Positions 18,012-28,340 of a stretch of DNA of 64,000 nt are shown piece after piece. The notes beneath the pieces are model-generated. The model was not told where the DNA came from. It searched no databases and worked only from the letters and a program-made list of their open reading frames with translations. Position 1 is the first letter of the stretch, and every line of letters starts with the position of its first letter. The stretch spans positions 2,170,001 to 2,234,000 of the forward strand of contig NZ_AP021881.1 in the NCBI RefSeq assembly GCF_009937995.1, in the 5' to 3' direction. Position numbers and translations under genes: made by a program. This DNA is from Sulfuriferula nivalis (lineage in GTDB: Bacteria; Pseudomonadota; Gammaproteobacteria; Burkholderiales; Sulfuriferulaceae).

Positions 18012-19136
18012 TCAAAGTACTTGTTTCAATGCTGACAGGCAATAATCAATATTTTTTACGCTGCTGGCGTGCCCCATCAGGCCAAAACGCCAGACCTTAC
18101 CCGCCAGATCACCCAAACCTGCGCCAATTTCCAGATTAAATTCATTCAACAATCGCGCACGTACAGCAGCATCATCGACACCATCAGGAATATAAACGGT
18201 GTTAAGTTGCGGCAAGCGGTAGTTTTCTTCCACCACAAACTTCAGACCCATCGCCTCAAAACCATCACGCAACATGACATGATTATCTGCATGGCGTGCC
18301 CAGCTATGTTCTATGCCTTCTTCAGCCAATATCACCAGTGACTCATGCAATCCATATAATGTATTAACTGGCGCGGTGTGATGATAAGTGCGCTTACCTG
18401 CACTACCCCAATAACCCAGTACCAGATTCAGATCCAGAAACCAGCTTTGCACGGGCGTCTTGCGTGCTTTGAGTTTGGCAATAGCACGTTCACTGAAAGT
18501 CACAGGTGACAAACCCGGCGTGCATGACAGGCATTTTTGACTACCTGAATACACTGCATCCAGCTCCCACTCATCCACCATAAGCGGAATGCCAGCAAGT
18601 GAAGTAACGCAATCGGCAATCACCAGCGCACCATATTTATGCGCAATGGCAGCCAATGCCTGTGCATCGGAACGTGCGCCAGTAGACGTTTCCGCATGCA
18701 CAAACGCAAGCACTTTGGCATCGGGATTAGCGGCAAATGCAGCCTCGACCTTAGCTACATCCACAGGTGCGCCCCAGGCATCTTCAACTACTATGGGTAC
18801 GCCACCGACACGCTTGACGTTTTCCAGCATGCGTCCGCCAAACACACCATTTTTACAGACGATGACCTTATCACCCGCCTCCACCAGATTAACAAAACAC
18901 ATTTCCATCCCTGCCGAACCCGGTGCAGAGACAGGCATGGTGAGAGCGTTCTCGGTCTGAAAGGCGTAGCGCAATAATTCTTTGGTTTCTTCCATCATGC
19001 CTACAAATGCTGGATCAAGATGTCCAACGGTAGGACGTGCCATTGCATCTAATACACGTTGCGGCACATCAGAAGGACCAGGCCCCATCAATGTACGGAG
19101 AGGCGGAATAAAAGAAGTAATATCAGGAGCTTGCAT
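18012..19136 (-). CDS. Class V PLP-dependent aminotransferase (alanine/serine-glyoxylate type)
   Basis: 374 residues of the alanine-glyoxylate / serine-glyoxylate / ureidoglycine-glyoxylate aminotransferase family. The PLP lysine is Lys201 in YSGSQKCLSC. The cofactor-binding Asp is in LVIADCVTSLAG (Asp175), and the N-terminal GPGPSDVPQRVLDAM is the family's substrate-binding turn. Full family length. It is read alone, 140 bases from the DUF302 gene, whose terminator separates them. The amino donor cannot be decided from sequence. A glyoxylate/photorespiratory-type salvage role is plausible. Confidence 0.88.
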   Translation of the reverse strand: MQAPDITSFIPPLRTLMGPGPSDVPQRVLDAMARPTVGHLDPAFVGMMEETKELLRYAFQTENALTMPVSAPGSAGMEMCFVNLVEAGDKVIVCKNGVFGGRMLENVKRVGGVPIVVEDAWGAPVDVAKVEAAFAANPDAKVLAFVHAETSTGARSDAQALAAIAHKYGALVIADCVTSLAGIPLMVDEWELDAVYSGSQKCLSCTPGLSPVTFSERAIAKLKARKTPVQSWFLDLNLVLGYWGSAGKRTYHHTAPVNTLYGLHESLVILAEEGIEHSWARHADNHVMLRDGFEAMGLKFVVEENYRLPQLNTVYIPDGVDDAAVRARLLNEFNLEIGAGLGDLAGKVWRFGLMGHASSVKNIDYCLSALKQVL

Positions 19137-19217
19137 CGTGATTTAACCTAAGATGAATTAAACTGAGTCTATGATTTTAACTTAAATTGCTACTACAGGG
19201 ATTTTTTAGGTTAGCTT

Positions 19218-19256
19218 AAAAAAATAGCCAATGAGCGAAAATCACTCATTGGCTAT
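19218..19256 (-). terminator. Intrinsic terminator of the DUF302 gene
   Basis: ATAGCCAATGAG / CTCATTGGCTAT (19224-19235 and 19245-19256) is a perfect 12-bp inverted repeat. On the - strand it is followed by seven Ts (A-run 19218-19224), so it ends transcripts coming from the DUF302 gene. Confidence 0.88.
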
Positions 19257-19277
19257 GGTGAGATTGTGCGTTATTAC

Positions 19278-19802
19278 TTATAAGTCGCCATTAGCACCCG
19301 CATTGACAATTTCTATCAAGCCGTTACGCACTTTCATGATTTTTGCTGTCAACTCAGGCGACATATGCGAAGCTTTTGACCATGCAGGCACATCCATGTC
19401 CATCATCACCAACCACGCTTTACCTGTATTATCTTCTATCAACGCGATTCTGCATGGCAGATAAATAGCAAAATCCACGTTCATATCAACCAGATCTTTA
19501 GCCGTAAGCGCATCACAAAACTGGTAGATCTCCATACGCCGCTGTGTACCGCCTACCATCGCCTCAACTTGCTTGGATAAAGGTAATTCTGCGACCAGTT
19601 TCAGGTTTAATTCGTTGGCGCGCAGCTTCATGGATTCAACCGCATCATCCATACTTACTCCCTTAGCCAAAGGGATTCTATAAACATTCGGCATGGTGGA
19701 TACGCTTGCGGCTGGCACAGTACTTGCTGCATGTACTGCAGGAGATAACAGAGCGATACTCAATACACAGGCAGCAGCAAGTTGGTTTAATTGCAGTTTC
19801 AT
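19278..19802 (-). CDS. Periplasmic DUF302 domain protein
   Basis: 174 residues: signal peptide MKLQLNQLAAACVLSIALLS ending near VHA, a short linker, then a DUF302-like domain with CDALTAKDLVDMN and YLPCRIALIEDNTGKAW. DUF302 proteins are small alpha/beta proteins of unknown function, sometimes linked to redox or sulfur metabolism. The ATG at 19802 has AAGGAT upstream and starts the signal peptide; a longer in-frame reading would extend into the acnA region. Divergent from acnA, sharing a short intergenic region. Confidence 0.83.
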   Translation of the reverse strand: MKLQLNQLAAACVLSIALLSPAVHAASTVPAASVSTMPNVYRIPLAKGVSMDDAVESMKLRANELNLKLVAELPLSKQVEAMVGGTQRRMEIYQFCDALTAKDLVDMNVDFAIYLPCRIALIEDNTGKAWLVMMDMDVPAWSKASHMSPELTAKIMKVRNGLIEIVNAGANGDL

Positions 19803-19884
19803 CGTTATATCCTTATATTCTGTTTCAAGTTGAATAAAATACAGTAAAATTAACACACTTATACTACGATTGGACATGGTAACT

Positions 19885-22560
19885 ATGAACCAGCATAATT
19901 TATACAACACGCTCACCGAGTTCAATTTAGGCAATGGCAAACAAGGTAAGTTCTATTCACTCCCTGCACTTGAGTCCGCTGGCATAGGCAAAATATCTCG
20001 ACTCCCTGTTTCTATCCGTATCGTACTGGAAGCCATATTACGCCACTGCGATGGCAAAAAAGTCACCGAACAACACATACGCGAATTAGCCAATTGGCAA
20101 CCCAATGCTAATCGTACTGAAGAGATTCCATTTATCGTTGCCCGTGTACTACTACAAGATTTTACCGGTGTACCACTATTGGCAGATTTAGCTGCTATGC
20201 GCACCGCGACAGCAAAAACCGGCAAAAACCCTAAGCTCATTGAGCCACTGGTTCCCGTGGATATGGTGGTCGATCACTCAGTGCAGGTAGACGTATTTAA
20301 CCAGCCTGACGCATTACAACAGAATATGCAGCTGGAATTTGTGCGCAACCGCGAACGTTACCAGTTCCTAAAATGGGGCATGCAAGCGTTTGACACGTTC
20401 AAAGTGGTGCCTCCAGGCATCGGGATTGTGCATCAAGTCAACCTTGAGTACCTGGCGCGTGGCGTCATGGAAAAAGAAGGCGTGTATTATCCTGATACTT
20501 TGGTCGGTACCGATTCACACACCACCATGATCAACGGTCTGGGCATCGTAGCCTGGGGCGTGGGTGGTATTGAAGCGGAAGCAGGCATGCTTGGGCAACC
20601 CGTGTATTTCCTCACGCCTGACGTGGTTGGTGTCAATTTAACAGGTAAAATCCGCGAAGGCATTACCGCGACTGACGTGGTATTGACCATTACCGAAATG
20701 CTGCGCAGCGCAAAAGTCGTCGGCAAGTTCGTAGAATTCTTTGGTGAAGGTGCAGCAGCACTTTCACTACCAGATCGCGCAACGATAGCTAACATGGCAC
20801 CAGAATATGGCGCAACCATGGGCTTCTTCCCGGTAGATGAATCTACTTGTGCCTACTATACCGCCACAGGCCGTAGCGCAGCACAAGTTGACAGCATCCG
20901 TAATTACTTTAAAGCACAAGGTTTATTCGGCATTCCACAAGCAGGCGACTGTGATTACTCACAAACGCTGGAATTAGACTTAGGCAGTGTTGTGCCCTCT
21001 GTTGCTGGTCCGCGCCGTCCACAAGACCGCATCGAACTTGATCACGTCAAATCCAAATTTTCCGACTTGTTCTCGCTTCCTGTCAGCGCAGGTGGCTATG
21101 GCAAATCGGCTGAAGCATTAACCAGCCGTGTACCCTGTGGCGACAGCACATTAGGTCATGGTGATGTGGTGATTGCAGCGATTACTTCATGTACCAACAC
21201 CTCCAACCCGAGCGTTATGCTGGCAGCAGGCATATTGGCGAAAAAAGCTGTTGCATTAGGCTTGACCGTACCATCACATGTCAAAACCTCGTTGGGACCA
21301 GGCTCACGCGTTGTTACCGAATATCTCAAAGCGGCAGGCTTGATGGATGCGCTTGGCGATGTAGGCTTCAAACTGGTAGGTTACGGCTGCACCACTTGTA
21401 TCGGTAACTCAGGTCCGTTGCCTGCAGCGATTGAAACCGCTATTCTCGATAACGATTTAATAGCGGCATCGGTACTGTCTGGCAACCGCAACTTTGAAGC
21501 CCGCGTCCACCAGAACGTCAAGGCCAATTTCCTCATGTCTCCGCCATTGGTAGTTGCTTATGCCTTGGCTGGCACCATGAATAAAGACCTGAGCACCGAA
21601 GCTATCGGTAATGGTAAAGATGGAAAACCTGTGTATCTGAAAGACATCTGGCCTAGCTTGGAAGAAGTTGCAGCAGTGATGAGCACAGCAACCAACCCCG
21701 AGACATATCGCGCACTGTACGCAGACTTCACCGCAGACAATCCGTTATGGGCAGCCGTACCTGCACCTGTAGGCAGCGTTTACGACTGGGATGCAGATTC
21801 AACTTACATCCAGCAACCGCCGTTCTTTGACGGTGCAGCAGGTGACAGCGGCGTCATTCATGGTGCGCGTGCGCTGGCAGTATTTGGCGATTCAGTCACT
21901 ACCGACCACATCAGCCCGGCTGGCTCTATTAAACCTAGTTCACCAGCGGGTAAATTCCTGCTGGAGCATGGCGTAGACAAAGCGGACTTCAACAGCTATG
22001 GCGCGCGCCGTGGTAACCACGAAGTCATGATGCGCGGCACGTTTGCTAACGTGCGTATCAAAAACCTGATGATCCCTGGCTCAGAAGGTGGCGTAACTCG
22101 GCACCAGCCTGACGGCGAAGAAATGGCTATCTACGATGCTTCCATGCTTTATCAGGCAGACAGCACACCATTGATGATATTTGCCGGTGAAGAATACGGT
22201 ACCGGTTCATCCCGCGACTGGGCGGCAAAAGGTACAAAACTGCTAGGCGTAAAAGCCGTCATCGCCAAGAGCTTTGAACGTATCCACCGTGCCAACCTGG
22301 TAGGTATGGGTGTATTACCGTGCCAATTCCACACAGGCACAGATGCCACCACACTCAAACTCGACGGCAGTGAAACGTTTGATCTGCTAGGTCTGGAAAA
22401 CGGCATTACGCCTCAACAGGATGTGCAAATCGTTATCCACCGTGCCAATGGCACCACGGATACGACCATGGTCAAGTTGCGTATCGACACACCAATAGAA
22501 GTTGATTACTACCAGAGCGGCGGTATTTTGCCGTTTGTGTTGGCGCAACTACTCGCCTGA
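19885..22560 (+). CDS. acnA: Aconitate hydratase A
   Basis: Interconverts citrate and isocitrate through cis-aconitate in the TCA and glyoxylate cycles. About 891 residues, the same as E. coli AcnA. The 4Fe-4S cysteines are in TSCTNTSNP (about 436) and [12 protein letters not shown] (about 502 and 505). Other active-site blocks are [11 protein letters not shown] and [17 protein letters not shown]. In-frame starts are TTG 19870, ATG 19876 and ATG 19885. I take 19885 because [10 protein letters not shown] fits the family start. As an IRP1-type enzyme it may also bind RNA. The DUF202 gene follows 2 bases after its stop. Confidence 0.96.
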   Translation: MNQHNLYNTLTEFNLGNGKQGKFYSLPALESAGIGKISRLPVSIRIVLEAILRHCDGKKVTEQHIRELANWQPNANRTEEIPFIVARVLLQDFTGVPLLADLAAMRTATAKTGKNPKLIEPLVPVDMVVDHSVQVDVFNQPDALQQNMQLEFVRNRERYQFLKWGMQAFDTFKVVPPGIGIVHQVNLEYLARGVMEKEGVYYPDTLVGTDSHTTMINGLGIVAWGVGGIEAEAGMLGQPVYFLTPDVVGVNLTGKIREGITATDVVLTITEMLRSAKVVGKFVEFFGEGAAALSLPDRATIANMAPEYGATMGFFPVDESTCAYYTATGRSAAQVDSIRNYFKAQGLFGIPQAGDCDYSQTLELDLGSVVPSVAGPRRPQDRIELDHVKSKFSDLFSLPVSAGGYGKSAEALTSRVPCGDSTLGHGDVVIAAITSCTNTSNPSVMLAAGILAKKAVALGLTVPSHVKTSLGPGSRVVTEYLKAAGLMDALGDVGFKLVGYGCTTCIGNSGPLPAAIETAILDNDLIAASVLSGNRNFEARVHQNVKANFLMSPPLVVAYALAGTMNKDLSTEAIGNGKDGKPVYLKDIWPSLEEVAAVMSTATNPETYRALYADFTADNPLWAAVPAPVGSVYDWDADSTYIQQPPFFDGAAGDSGVIHGARALAVFGDSVTTDHISPAGSIKPSSPAGKFLLEHGVDKADFNSYGARRGNHEVMMRGTFANVRIKNLMIPGSEGGVTRHQPDGEEMAIYDASMLYQADSTPLMIFAGEEYGTGSSRDWAAKGTKLLGVKAVIAKSFERIHRANLVGMGVLPCQFHTGTDATTLKLDGSETFDLLGLENGITPQQDVQIVIHRANGTTDTTMVKLRIDTPIEVDYYQSGGILPFVLAQLLA

Positions 22561-22562
22561 GC

Positions 22563-22934
22563 GTGTCGGATTTGAATGATCCTCGCGTATTCTTCGCCGC
22601 AGAGCGCACCCTGCTGGCGTGGAATCGTACCAGCCTAACCTTGATGGCGTTTGGCTTCGTAGTTGAACGCTTTGGGTTGTACTTGCACATATTAGCCTCG
22701 CACACACCGCAACCTTTTCAACGCGGCGTATCATTCTGGGTCGGCATGGGCTTTATTGTGCTTGGAAGCACGATGGCGGTATTGTCTGTCATACAATATC
22801 GGCGCGTATTACGCACTTTCAAACCGGTAGAAATTCCCGAAGGCTACTGGACCAACATGGTCGCCATCACCACCCTGATATTAGCTGCTTTAGGCATTGC
22901 CCTTTCCGCATACCTGTTTAATGGCTTAAAATAG
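22563..22934 (+). CDS. DUF202 small membrane protein (YidH-like)
   Basis: 123 residues with three membrane helices (about 25-45, 57-78 and 98-118). The motif FAAERTLLAWNRTSLTLMAF is the DUF202 signature. Starts with GTG at 22563, two bases after acnA, so it is probably read from the acnA transcript. Function is unknown. Confidence 0.85.
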   Translation: MSDLNDPRVFFAAERTLLAWNRTSLTLMAFGFVVERFGLYLHILASHTPQPFQRGVSFWVGMGFIVLGSTMAVLSVIQYRRVLRTFKPVEIPEGYWTNMVAITTLILAALGIALSAYLFNGLK

Positions 22935-22983
22935 TCGCTTTACAATGTCCGTCCTCTGGACTGACGAACTAACCACCTGAATA

Positions 22984-25005
22984 ATGACTATGACCCGCAA
23001 AATCCTCGTAACCTCCGCCCTGCCCTACGCCAATGGCGCTATCCACCTCGGTCATCTGGTCGAATATATCCAGACCGATATCTGGGTGCGCTATCAAAAA
23101 ATGCAGGGTAATGAAGCCTATTACGTCTGCGCTGACGATACCCACGGCACGCCCATCATGTTGCGTGCAGAAAAAGAGGGGATCACGCCTGAGGCCTTGA
23201 TAGACCGCGTACATGGCGAGCACTTGCGTGACTTTACCGGTTTTCACATCAATTTTGACAGTTACCATTCGACCAACTCGATAGAGAATCGTGAACTCGC
23301 CAGCCAGGTTTACCTGAACTTGCGCGACGCACAGTTGATCGAGCGCAAAACCATAGAACAATACTACGACACCAGCAAGGAAATGTTCCTGCCAGACCGC
23401 TTTATCAAAGGTCAGTGTCCAAAATGTGGTGCGCAGGATCAGTATGGTGATAACTGTGAAGTATGTGGCGCAACCTACTCCCCGACCGATCTCATCAACC
23501 CAGTTTCTGCAGTTTCAGGCACGCCACCAGTACGCCGCGAATCAGAGCACTACTTTTTCAAACTGGGTGACTGTGGTGAATTCTTGCGTGAGTGGACACG
23601 CTCTGGTGCATTGCAAAAAGAAGCTGCCAACAAACTCGACGAGTGGTTTAGCGCAGGTCTGCAAAACTGGGATATTTCCCGTGATGCGCCATATTTTGGC
23701 TTTGAAATCCCTGATGCTCCCGGCAAATATTTCTACGTCTGGCTGGATGCACCGATAGGCTACATGGCCAGTTTTAAACACCTTGCCACGACTAAACAGC
23801 TGGACTTCAATGCCTGGTGGAAAGCGGGCAGTGACACTGAGCTGTATCACTTTATCGGCAAGGACATCCTCTATTTCCATGCCCTGTTCTGGCCAGCCAT
23901 GCTCAAAAATGCAGGTTACCGTACCCCGACAGGCATCTTTGCGCACGGTTTCCTCACCGTAAATGGCGCAAAAATGTCTAAATCACGTGGTACCTTTATC
24001 ACCGCTGAAAGCTATATCAATAGCGGCATGAATCCAGAATGGCTACGCTATTATTTCGCCGCCAAAATCAATGGCAGCATGGAAGATCTGGATTTAAGTC
24101 TGGATGATTTCATTGCCCGTGTGAACAGTGATTTAGTTGGCAAATATGTCAATATTGCCAGCCGTACCGCAGGTTTCATCGCCAAACGTTTTGATGGCAA
24201 ATTTGCTGACAGCCTGCCGACTTCCGAGCTACTCAACGAAGTCCAGCACGCCGCAACACTTATCGGCGAATGCTATGAAAGCCGCGACTTCGGTCGTGCC
24301 TTGCGTGAAATAATGCACCTGACTGACAAGGCTAACCAGTACGTCAACGACAACAAACCGTGGGAAATTGCCAAACAAGAAGGACAAGATGCGCTGCTGC
24401 ATGAAATTTGCAGTGTCAGCATGAACTTGTTCCGACTGTTGACGCTCTATCTCAAGCCAGTACTGCCCAAGCTCGCAGCAGATGTAGAACAGTTCCTCAA
24501 CATCCCAGCAATGACTTGGGTTGATGCGCAAACATTATTAGCCCAACACACCATCAACACATACAGTCACTTGATGACCCGTGTTGAACAAAAACAGGTA
24601 GATGCCATGATCGCCGCTAACATCGTTGAAACACCAGAACCGGCGAAACCTGCTGTGACCATCGCGCCGATAGCCGAGACAATCAGCATAGATGACTTCA
24701 GCAAAATTGATTTACGCGTCGCCCACATCGTCAACGCCGAACACGTAGAAGGCGCAGATAAACTTATCCGTCTGACGCTGGACATCGGCGAAGGCCAAAC
24801 CCGCAACGTATTCGCCGGCATCAAATCCGCCTACGACCCCGCACAACTCATAGGCCGTATGACCGTCATGGTCGCCAACCTCGCCCCACGCAAAATGAAA
24901 TTCGGCTTATCCGAAGGCATGGTACTGGCGGCTTCTGGCGACACACCGGGCTTATACATACTCAGCCCTGATACGGGTGCTACTGCAGGTATGCGTGTGA
25001 AATAA
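22984..25005 (+). CDS. metG: Methionyl-tRNA synthetase
   Basis: Charges tRNA-Met, 673 residues. Class I signatures: HLGH at 21-24 and KMSKS at about 330-334. A zinc knuckle Cys145-x2-Cys148-x9-Cys158-x2-Cys161 is intact, placing it in the E. coli-type MetRS with one full knuckle. Residues from about 570 form the C-terminal EMAPII-like tRNA-binding/dimerisation domain ([20 protein letters not shown]). The patatin gene's ATG follows its stop with no gap. Confidence 0.97.
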   Translation: MTMTRKILVTSALPYANGAIHLGHLVEYIQTDIWVRYQKMQGNEAYYVCADDTHGTPIMLRAEKEGITPEALIDRVHGEHLRDFTGFHINFDSYHSTNSIENRELASQVYLNLRDAQLIERKTIEQYYDTSKEMFLPDRFIKGQCPKCGAQDQYGDNCEVCGATYSPTDLINPVSAVSGTPPVRRESEHYFFKLGDCGEFLREWTRSGALQKEAANKLDEWFSAGLQNWDISRDAPYFGFEIPDAPGKYFYVWLDAPIGYMASFKHLATTKQLDFNAWWKAGSDTELYHFIGKDILYFHALFWPAMLKNAGYRTPTGIFAHGFLTVNGAKMSKSRGTFITAESYINSGMNPEWLRYYFAAKINGSMEDLDLSLDDFIARVNSDLVGKYVNIASRTAGFIAKRFDGKFADSLPTSELLNEVQHAATLIGECYESRDFGRALREIMHLTDKANQYVNDNKPWEIAKQEGQDALLHEICSVSMNLFRLLTLYLKPVLPKLAADVEQFLNIPAMTWVDAQTLLAQHTINTYSHLMTRVEQKQVDAMIAANIVETPEPAKPAVTIAPIAETISIDDFSKIDLRVAHIVNAEHVEGADKLIRLTLDIGEGQTRNVFAGIKSAYDPAQLIGRMTVMVANLAPRKMKFGLSEGMVLAASGDTPGLYILSPDTGATAGMRVK

Positions 25006-25905
25006 ATGCGTAAAATTCTGTTGCACCTTATCGCACTCTTGCTGGCATTTAGCCTGACAGGCTGCGGTACGCTACTCAATCAACCTGAGCCCATCAAGCC
25101 AGTGGCAACCCGCACCGCACCAAAAATTGCACTGGTGCTGGGCGGCGGTGGCACACGTGGATTTGCTCACATCGGGGTGATTAAATATTTGGAAACCCAA
25201 GGTATCGTGCCCGATATTATCGTCGGCACCAGTGCAGGCTCAGTGGTTGGCGCGCTATATGCCTATGGCTACAGTGGCTTTGAACTGCAAAAAGTGGCTA
25301 TACAAATGGAAGAGCAGTCCGTCATTGATTGGACATGGCCTAGTCGGGGTGTATTTAAAGGTGATGCCTTACAGAGCTTTATCAACACAGCAGTAAAACA
25401 AACGCCGATAGAGAAGTTAAAACGTCCGTTTGCCGCAGTCGCTACCGACTTAGGCAGCGGTGAGATGGTGGTATTTCGTAGCGGCAACACGGGTCAGGCA
25501 GTGCGTGCTTCGAGTGCGGTGCCTGGCATATTTCAGCCTGTGACTATCGCGGGACACAATTATGTCGATGGCGGATTGGTCCGACCCGTCCCAGTCAGCG
25601 TGGCCCGTTCTTTAGGTGCTGATTTTGTCATCGCAGTTGATATATCCAACAAACCCAAAAACAACACCACTAACAGTACGGTTGACGTCCTGATGCAGAC
25701 ATTCGATATCATGAGTCAGACCATCAACAGTTATGAAGTTTCCAATGCCGATATCGTAATACGCCCACGCACACAGGATATAGACGTCAGCAATCTGGAT
25801 GGTCGGCATATGGCCGTACTAGAAGGTGAAAAAGCAGCGGCTGCTATCATGCCCGAGCTTAAAGCCAAGCTGAATAAAATCCGCCAGGGTTTAATATCAC
25901 CCTAA
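25006..25905 (+). CDS. Patatin-like phospholipase lipoprotein (RssA-like)
   Basis: 299 residues. Lipoprotein signal with lipobox LTGC (Cys20). The patatin fold is marked by the oxyanion loop GGGGTRG (46-52), nucleophile Ser76 in GTSAGS and the catalytic Asp188 in YVDGG, so the Ser-Asp dyad is complete. It probably hydrolyses acyl lipids at the periplasmic side of a membrane. Directly abuts metG. Ends 2 bases before the convergent HDOD gene. Confidence 0.9.
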   Translation: MRKILLHLIALLLAFSLTGCGTLLNQPEPIKPVATRTAPKIALVLGGGGTRGFAHIGVIKYLETQGIVPDIIVGTSAGSVVGALYAYGYSGFELQKVAIQMEEQSVIDWTWPSRGVFKGDALQSFINTAVKQTPIEKLKRPFAAVATDLGSGEMVVFRSGNTGQAVRASSAVPGIFQPVTIAGHNYVDGGLVRPVPVSVARSLGADFVIAVDISNKPKNNTTNSTVDVLMQTFDIMSQTINSYEVSNADIVIRPRTQDIDVSNLDGRHMAVLEGEKAAAAIMPELKAKLNKIRQGLISP

Positions 25906-25907
25906 AT

Positions 25908-27260
25908 TCAAAGCCCGCTGGTTTCTGCCTTAACCATGGCATTAATCATCGCCAGATTCACATCCGTCGTACTAATCAGACAGCGTGTTGCATAGTTCTC
26001 TACCATAGCGGTATCACTGCCTTCTGTTGACATGGCCAGCTTCAACATTAAACCATTATTCCCCTTCTGCTCAATTATCGCTGCCGCCAGATCCTTATTC
26101 AATGGTAGTGGCCGTATCAGGCTTTGCATACTGTGCCCCAACAACTTGTCCATCACCGACAGCAAACCTATCAGATACATACCTTCCGGATCTTGAACCT
26201 GCAAACTTTTTCGAGACAAATCTTCCATAATAAGCGCTCTTGCCAGGCCACGTTTCATCAGGGTAATGGAATGTGGCGTAGGTGGCGTACACGCGTTCAG
26301 CAATAAGGATAGCCAGCGCTTCAAGCCTTCTAATTTAAGCTGTTGCAGTGCTTCGGCGATACTGCTGACACTCGCTTCCGAATTAATCGCTTTAACGTAC
26401 ATCAACAATTGATAGACCAAACGCAGGTCAAACTTCATCATGTTTTCTATCACACACAAATCTTGGCGCGAAATCACAGCTGAGATTAATTGTCGTATGC
26501 GTGCCGAATCCACCTCTATCAATTTATGACTGAATGCATGCGGCAGATCACAAAAATTGCCTTCGAAGCTATCTACTTTCAAGCGCTGGCAAACCACCAG
26601 ACTTTCCTGACAGCTTATATTAAACGCACAGATTTTTTCTACCCCTAGTGCACGCAGCGCTTTGATTGTATGTTCAAGGTCTATTACATTCAAATCACCA
26701 ACATCAAGACGTACCAGTTTAATGAGTGCCAACAACTCTGGAGGCAGCACCTGATTAACTTTACAATTCAGCGCCATGTTAAAACCTCGGCGCAACAATT
26801 CCAGTATGGTTGGTAATAGTGAAGTGATTTGGGTAGTGCTGTTCAGATCCAACGCAAACATCACATATTCAGGAGGTAAATAACTCACGTCATCATGACT
26901 TAAACTATCTGCAGATATACTGATTAGCACAGGATACTGCAATTGCTTGCCTTCATCAGTCAGCGAAAACACCCCTGCAAACAGCGTCGTATCATCCCCA
27001 TCCCGTAACGATTTTGCATTGGGCGCATCACCGTTATAAGCCAGACGAATACGCGGTACAAGCTCGATAGCCGTAGCATGCCCCACATTATCGTATATCG
27101 TTTGCCGTGCCAGCAGGCGCGCCAGCACCTCCGCCTGATGCGCGTGGCTCTGCTCGCTTTCTATCTTCAACACATGGGTAGCAATCTGTTCCTGATCGCT
27201 ACGCGATGTATTGATTTTGCTTTCTTTTTTTTCTGACGGCGGTGTCGATTCAATCTTCAT
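25908..27260 (-). CDS. Degenerate EAL-HDOD signalling protein
   Basis: 450 residues with the YuxH-type layout. Residues about 50-245 look like an EAL domain that has lost its catalytic motif: where EAL/ELL is expected there is ATAIELVPRIRLAYN. Residues about 245-450 are an HDOD domain (RIRQLISAVISRQDLCVIEN). The first 45 residues are charged and probably disordered. Such proteins bind signals or partners rather than cleave c-di-GMP, and often affect motility or surface attachment. The target here is unknown. Confidence 0.82.
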   Translation of the reverse strand: MKIESTPPSEKKESKINTSRSDQEQIATHVLKIESEQSHAHQAEVLARLLARQTIYDNVGHATAIELVPRIRLAYNGDAPNAKSLRDGDDTTLFAGVFSLTDEGKQLQYPVLISISADSLSHDDVSYLPPEYVMFALDLNSTTQITSLLPTILELLRRGFNMALNCKVNQVLPPELLALIKLVRLDVGDLNVIDLEHTIKALRALGVEKICAFNISCQESLVVCQRLKVDSFEGNFCDLPHAFSHKLIEVDSARIRQLISAVISRQDLCVIENMMKFDLRLVYQLLMYVKAINSEASVSSIAEALQQLKLEGLKRWLSLLLNACTPPTPHSITLMKRGLARALIMEDLSRKSLQVQDPEGMYLIGLLSVMDKLLGHSMQSLIRPLPLNKDLAAAIIEQKGNNGLMLKLAMSTEGSDTAMVENYATRCLISTTDVNLAMINAMVKAETSGL

Positions 27261-27311
27261 TCATCTCTCAACTACAGTTTTATATTTATATTGAGGAAAA
27301 AGCGTACAACA

Positions 27312-27929
27312 TTATGCCTCAAGCACACCATCGTGAAACAATAAATTGCTGTGCGACGCACCATCTCGCTGCTCTATACTAAATCGGGAAATAGCAGCAC
27401 TGCCAACCTGGATGCGATATGCATGTTCAGGCGGCATACCCAGCACATGAGCCAGCATCATGCGTATTACCCCGGCATGCGCGACTATCAGCACGTGCTG
27501 TCCACAAAATTGCTGTGTCAGTTCATCCCAGGCAGTACTTACCCGCTGATAAAAATCAGTTATTGATTCAGCATTAGCAGGACGATAAGCGACTGGGTCC
27601 CGCTTAAAATTAAATATTAAGGATGCATCTGCAGCGGTAATCTCGGCGCTGGTTTTACCTTCCCAATCGCCAAAACCGACTTCTTGCAAGCGTGGTTCTA
27701 TAAATAATGGCGTAGCATTTTTGTGCGCCAACTCCTGAGCAAATCCAGCACAGCGCAACAGCGGCGAGCTCACTATCTGCTGCCAGCCAGCATATTCGCC
27801 CACCGCACCACGCATTTGTGCCCAGCCTTTTTCAGATAATGGGTCGTCAATCTTGCCACGGTATTTACGCCCACCCACAGGCTCACCGTGGCGTATCACA
27901 TCAATAATAGTCGAAGAAGTTGTCATCAT
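27312..27929 (-). CDS. Histidine phosphatase family protein
   Basis: 205 residues of the phosphoglycerate-mutase-like superfamily. Catalytic RHG with His14 (IIDVIRHGEP), and the second histidine in LIVAHAGVIRMML. The pattern with PLSEKGWAQM and EVGFGDWEGKTSAEI is like alpha-ribazole phosphatase (CobC), but no cobalamin genes are nearby, so the substrate is open. Divergent from a small membrane-anchored protein, with 39 bases between the starts. Confidence 0.87.
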   Translation of the reverse strand: MMTTSSTIIDVIRHGEPVGGRKYRGKIDDPLSEKGWAQMRGAVGEYAGWQQIVSSPLLRCAGFAQELAHKNATPLFIEPRLQEVGFGDWEGKTSAEITAADASLIFNFKRDPVAYRPANAESITDFYQRVSTAWDELTQQFCGQHVLIVAHAGVIRMMLAHVLGMPPEHAYRIQVGSAAISRFSIEQRDGASHSNLLFHDGVLEA

Positions 27930-27968
27930 TTTCAGTTAAAATAGCACGCAATTCACTAGGGGAAATAT

Positions 27969-28340
27969 ATGACACAAAAACCAGTTTTAGGTCGCTGGGT
28001 AATTGGATTTATTGTCACCAGCATTCTACTCTTCGCCTCTTACACTTGGCTAACTTTACATTGGTCATACTCATCAGGTGAACGTGCAGGTTATGTACAA
28101 AAATTCTCCCACAAAGGCTGGCTGTGCAAAACATGGGAAGGTGAATTAGCCATGGTGTCTATGCCAGGCACGCTGAGTGAAAAATTCCAGTTCTCTGTCA
28201 ATGATGACGCAGTCAGTGACAAAATCAACAAGAATCTGGGCAAACGCGTCAGCCTGACTTACGAGCAACACGTTGGCGTACCGAGCACCTGCTTCGCTGA
28301 AACACAATATTTTGTCACTGACGTGCGCGTCGTAGAATGA
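27969..28340 (+). CDS. Membrane-anchored periplasmic protein, function unknown
   Basis: 123 residues: one N-terminal membrane helix (WVIGFIVTSILLFASYTWL) and a periplasmic part with two cysteines (GWLCKTWEGEL and PSTCFAETQYFV) that may form a disulfide. A clear ribosome-binding site (AGGGG) precedes the ATG. It overlaps recJ by 4 bases, so it is read with recJ. Similar proteins occur in beta-proteobacteria without known function. Confidence 0.8.
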   Translation: MTQKPVLGRWVIGFIVTSILLFASYTWLTLHWSYSSGERAGYVQKFSHKGWLCKTWEGELAMVSMPGTLSEKFQFSVNDDAVSDKINKNLGKRVSLTYEQHVGVPSTCFAETQYFVTDVRVVE

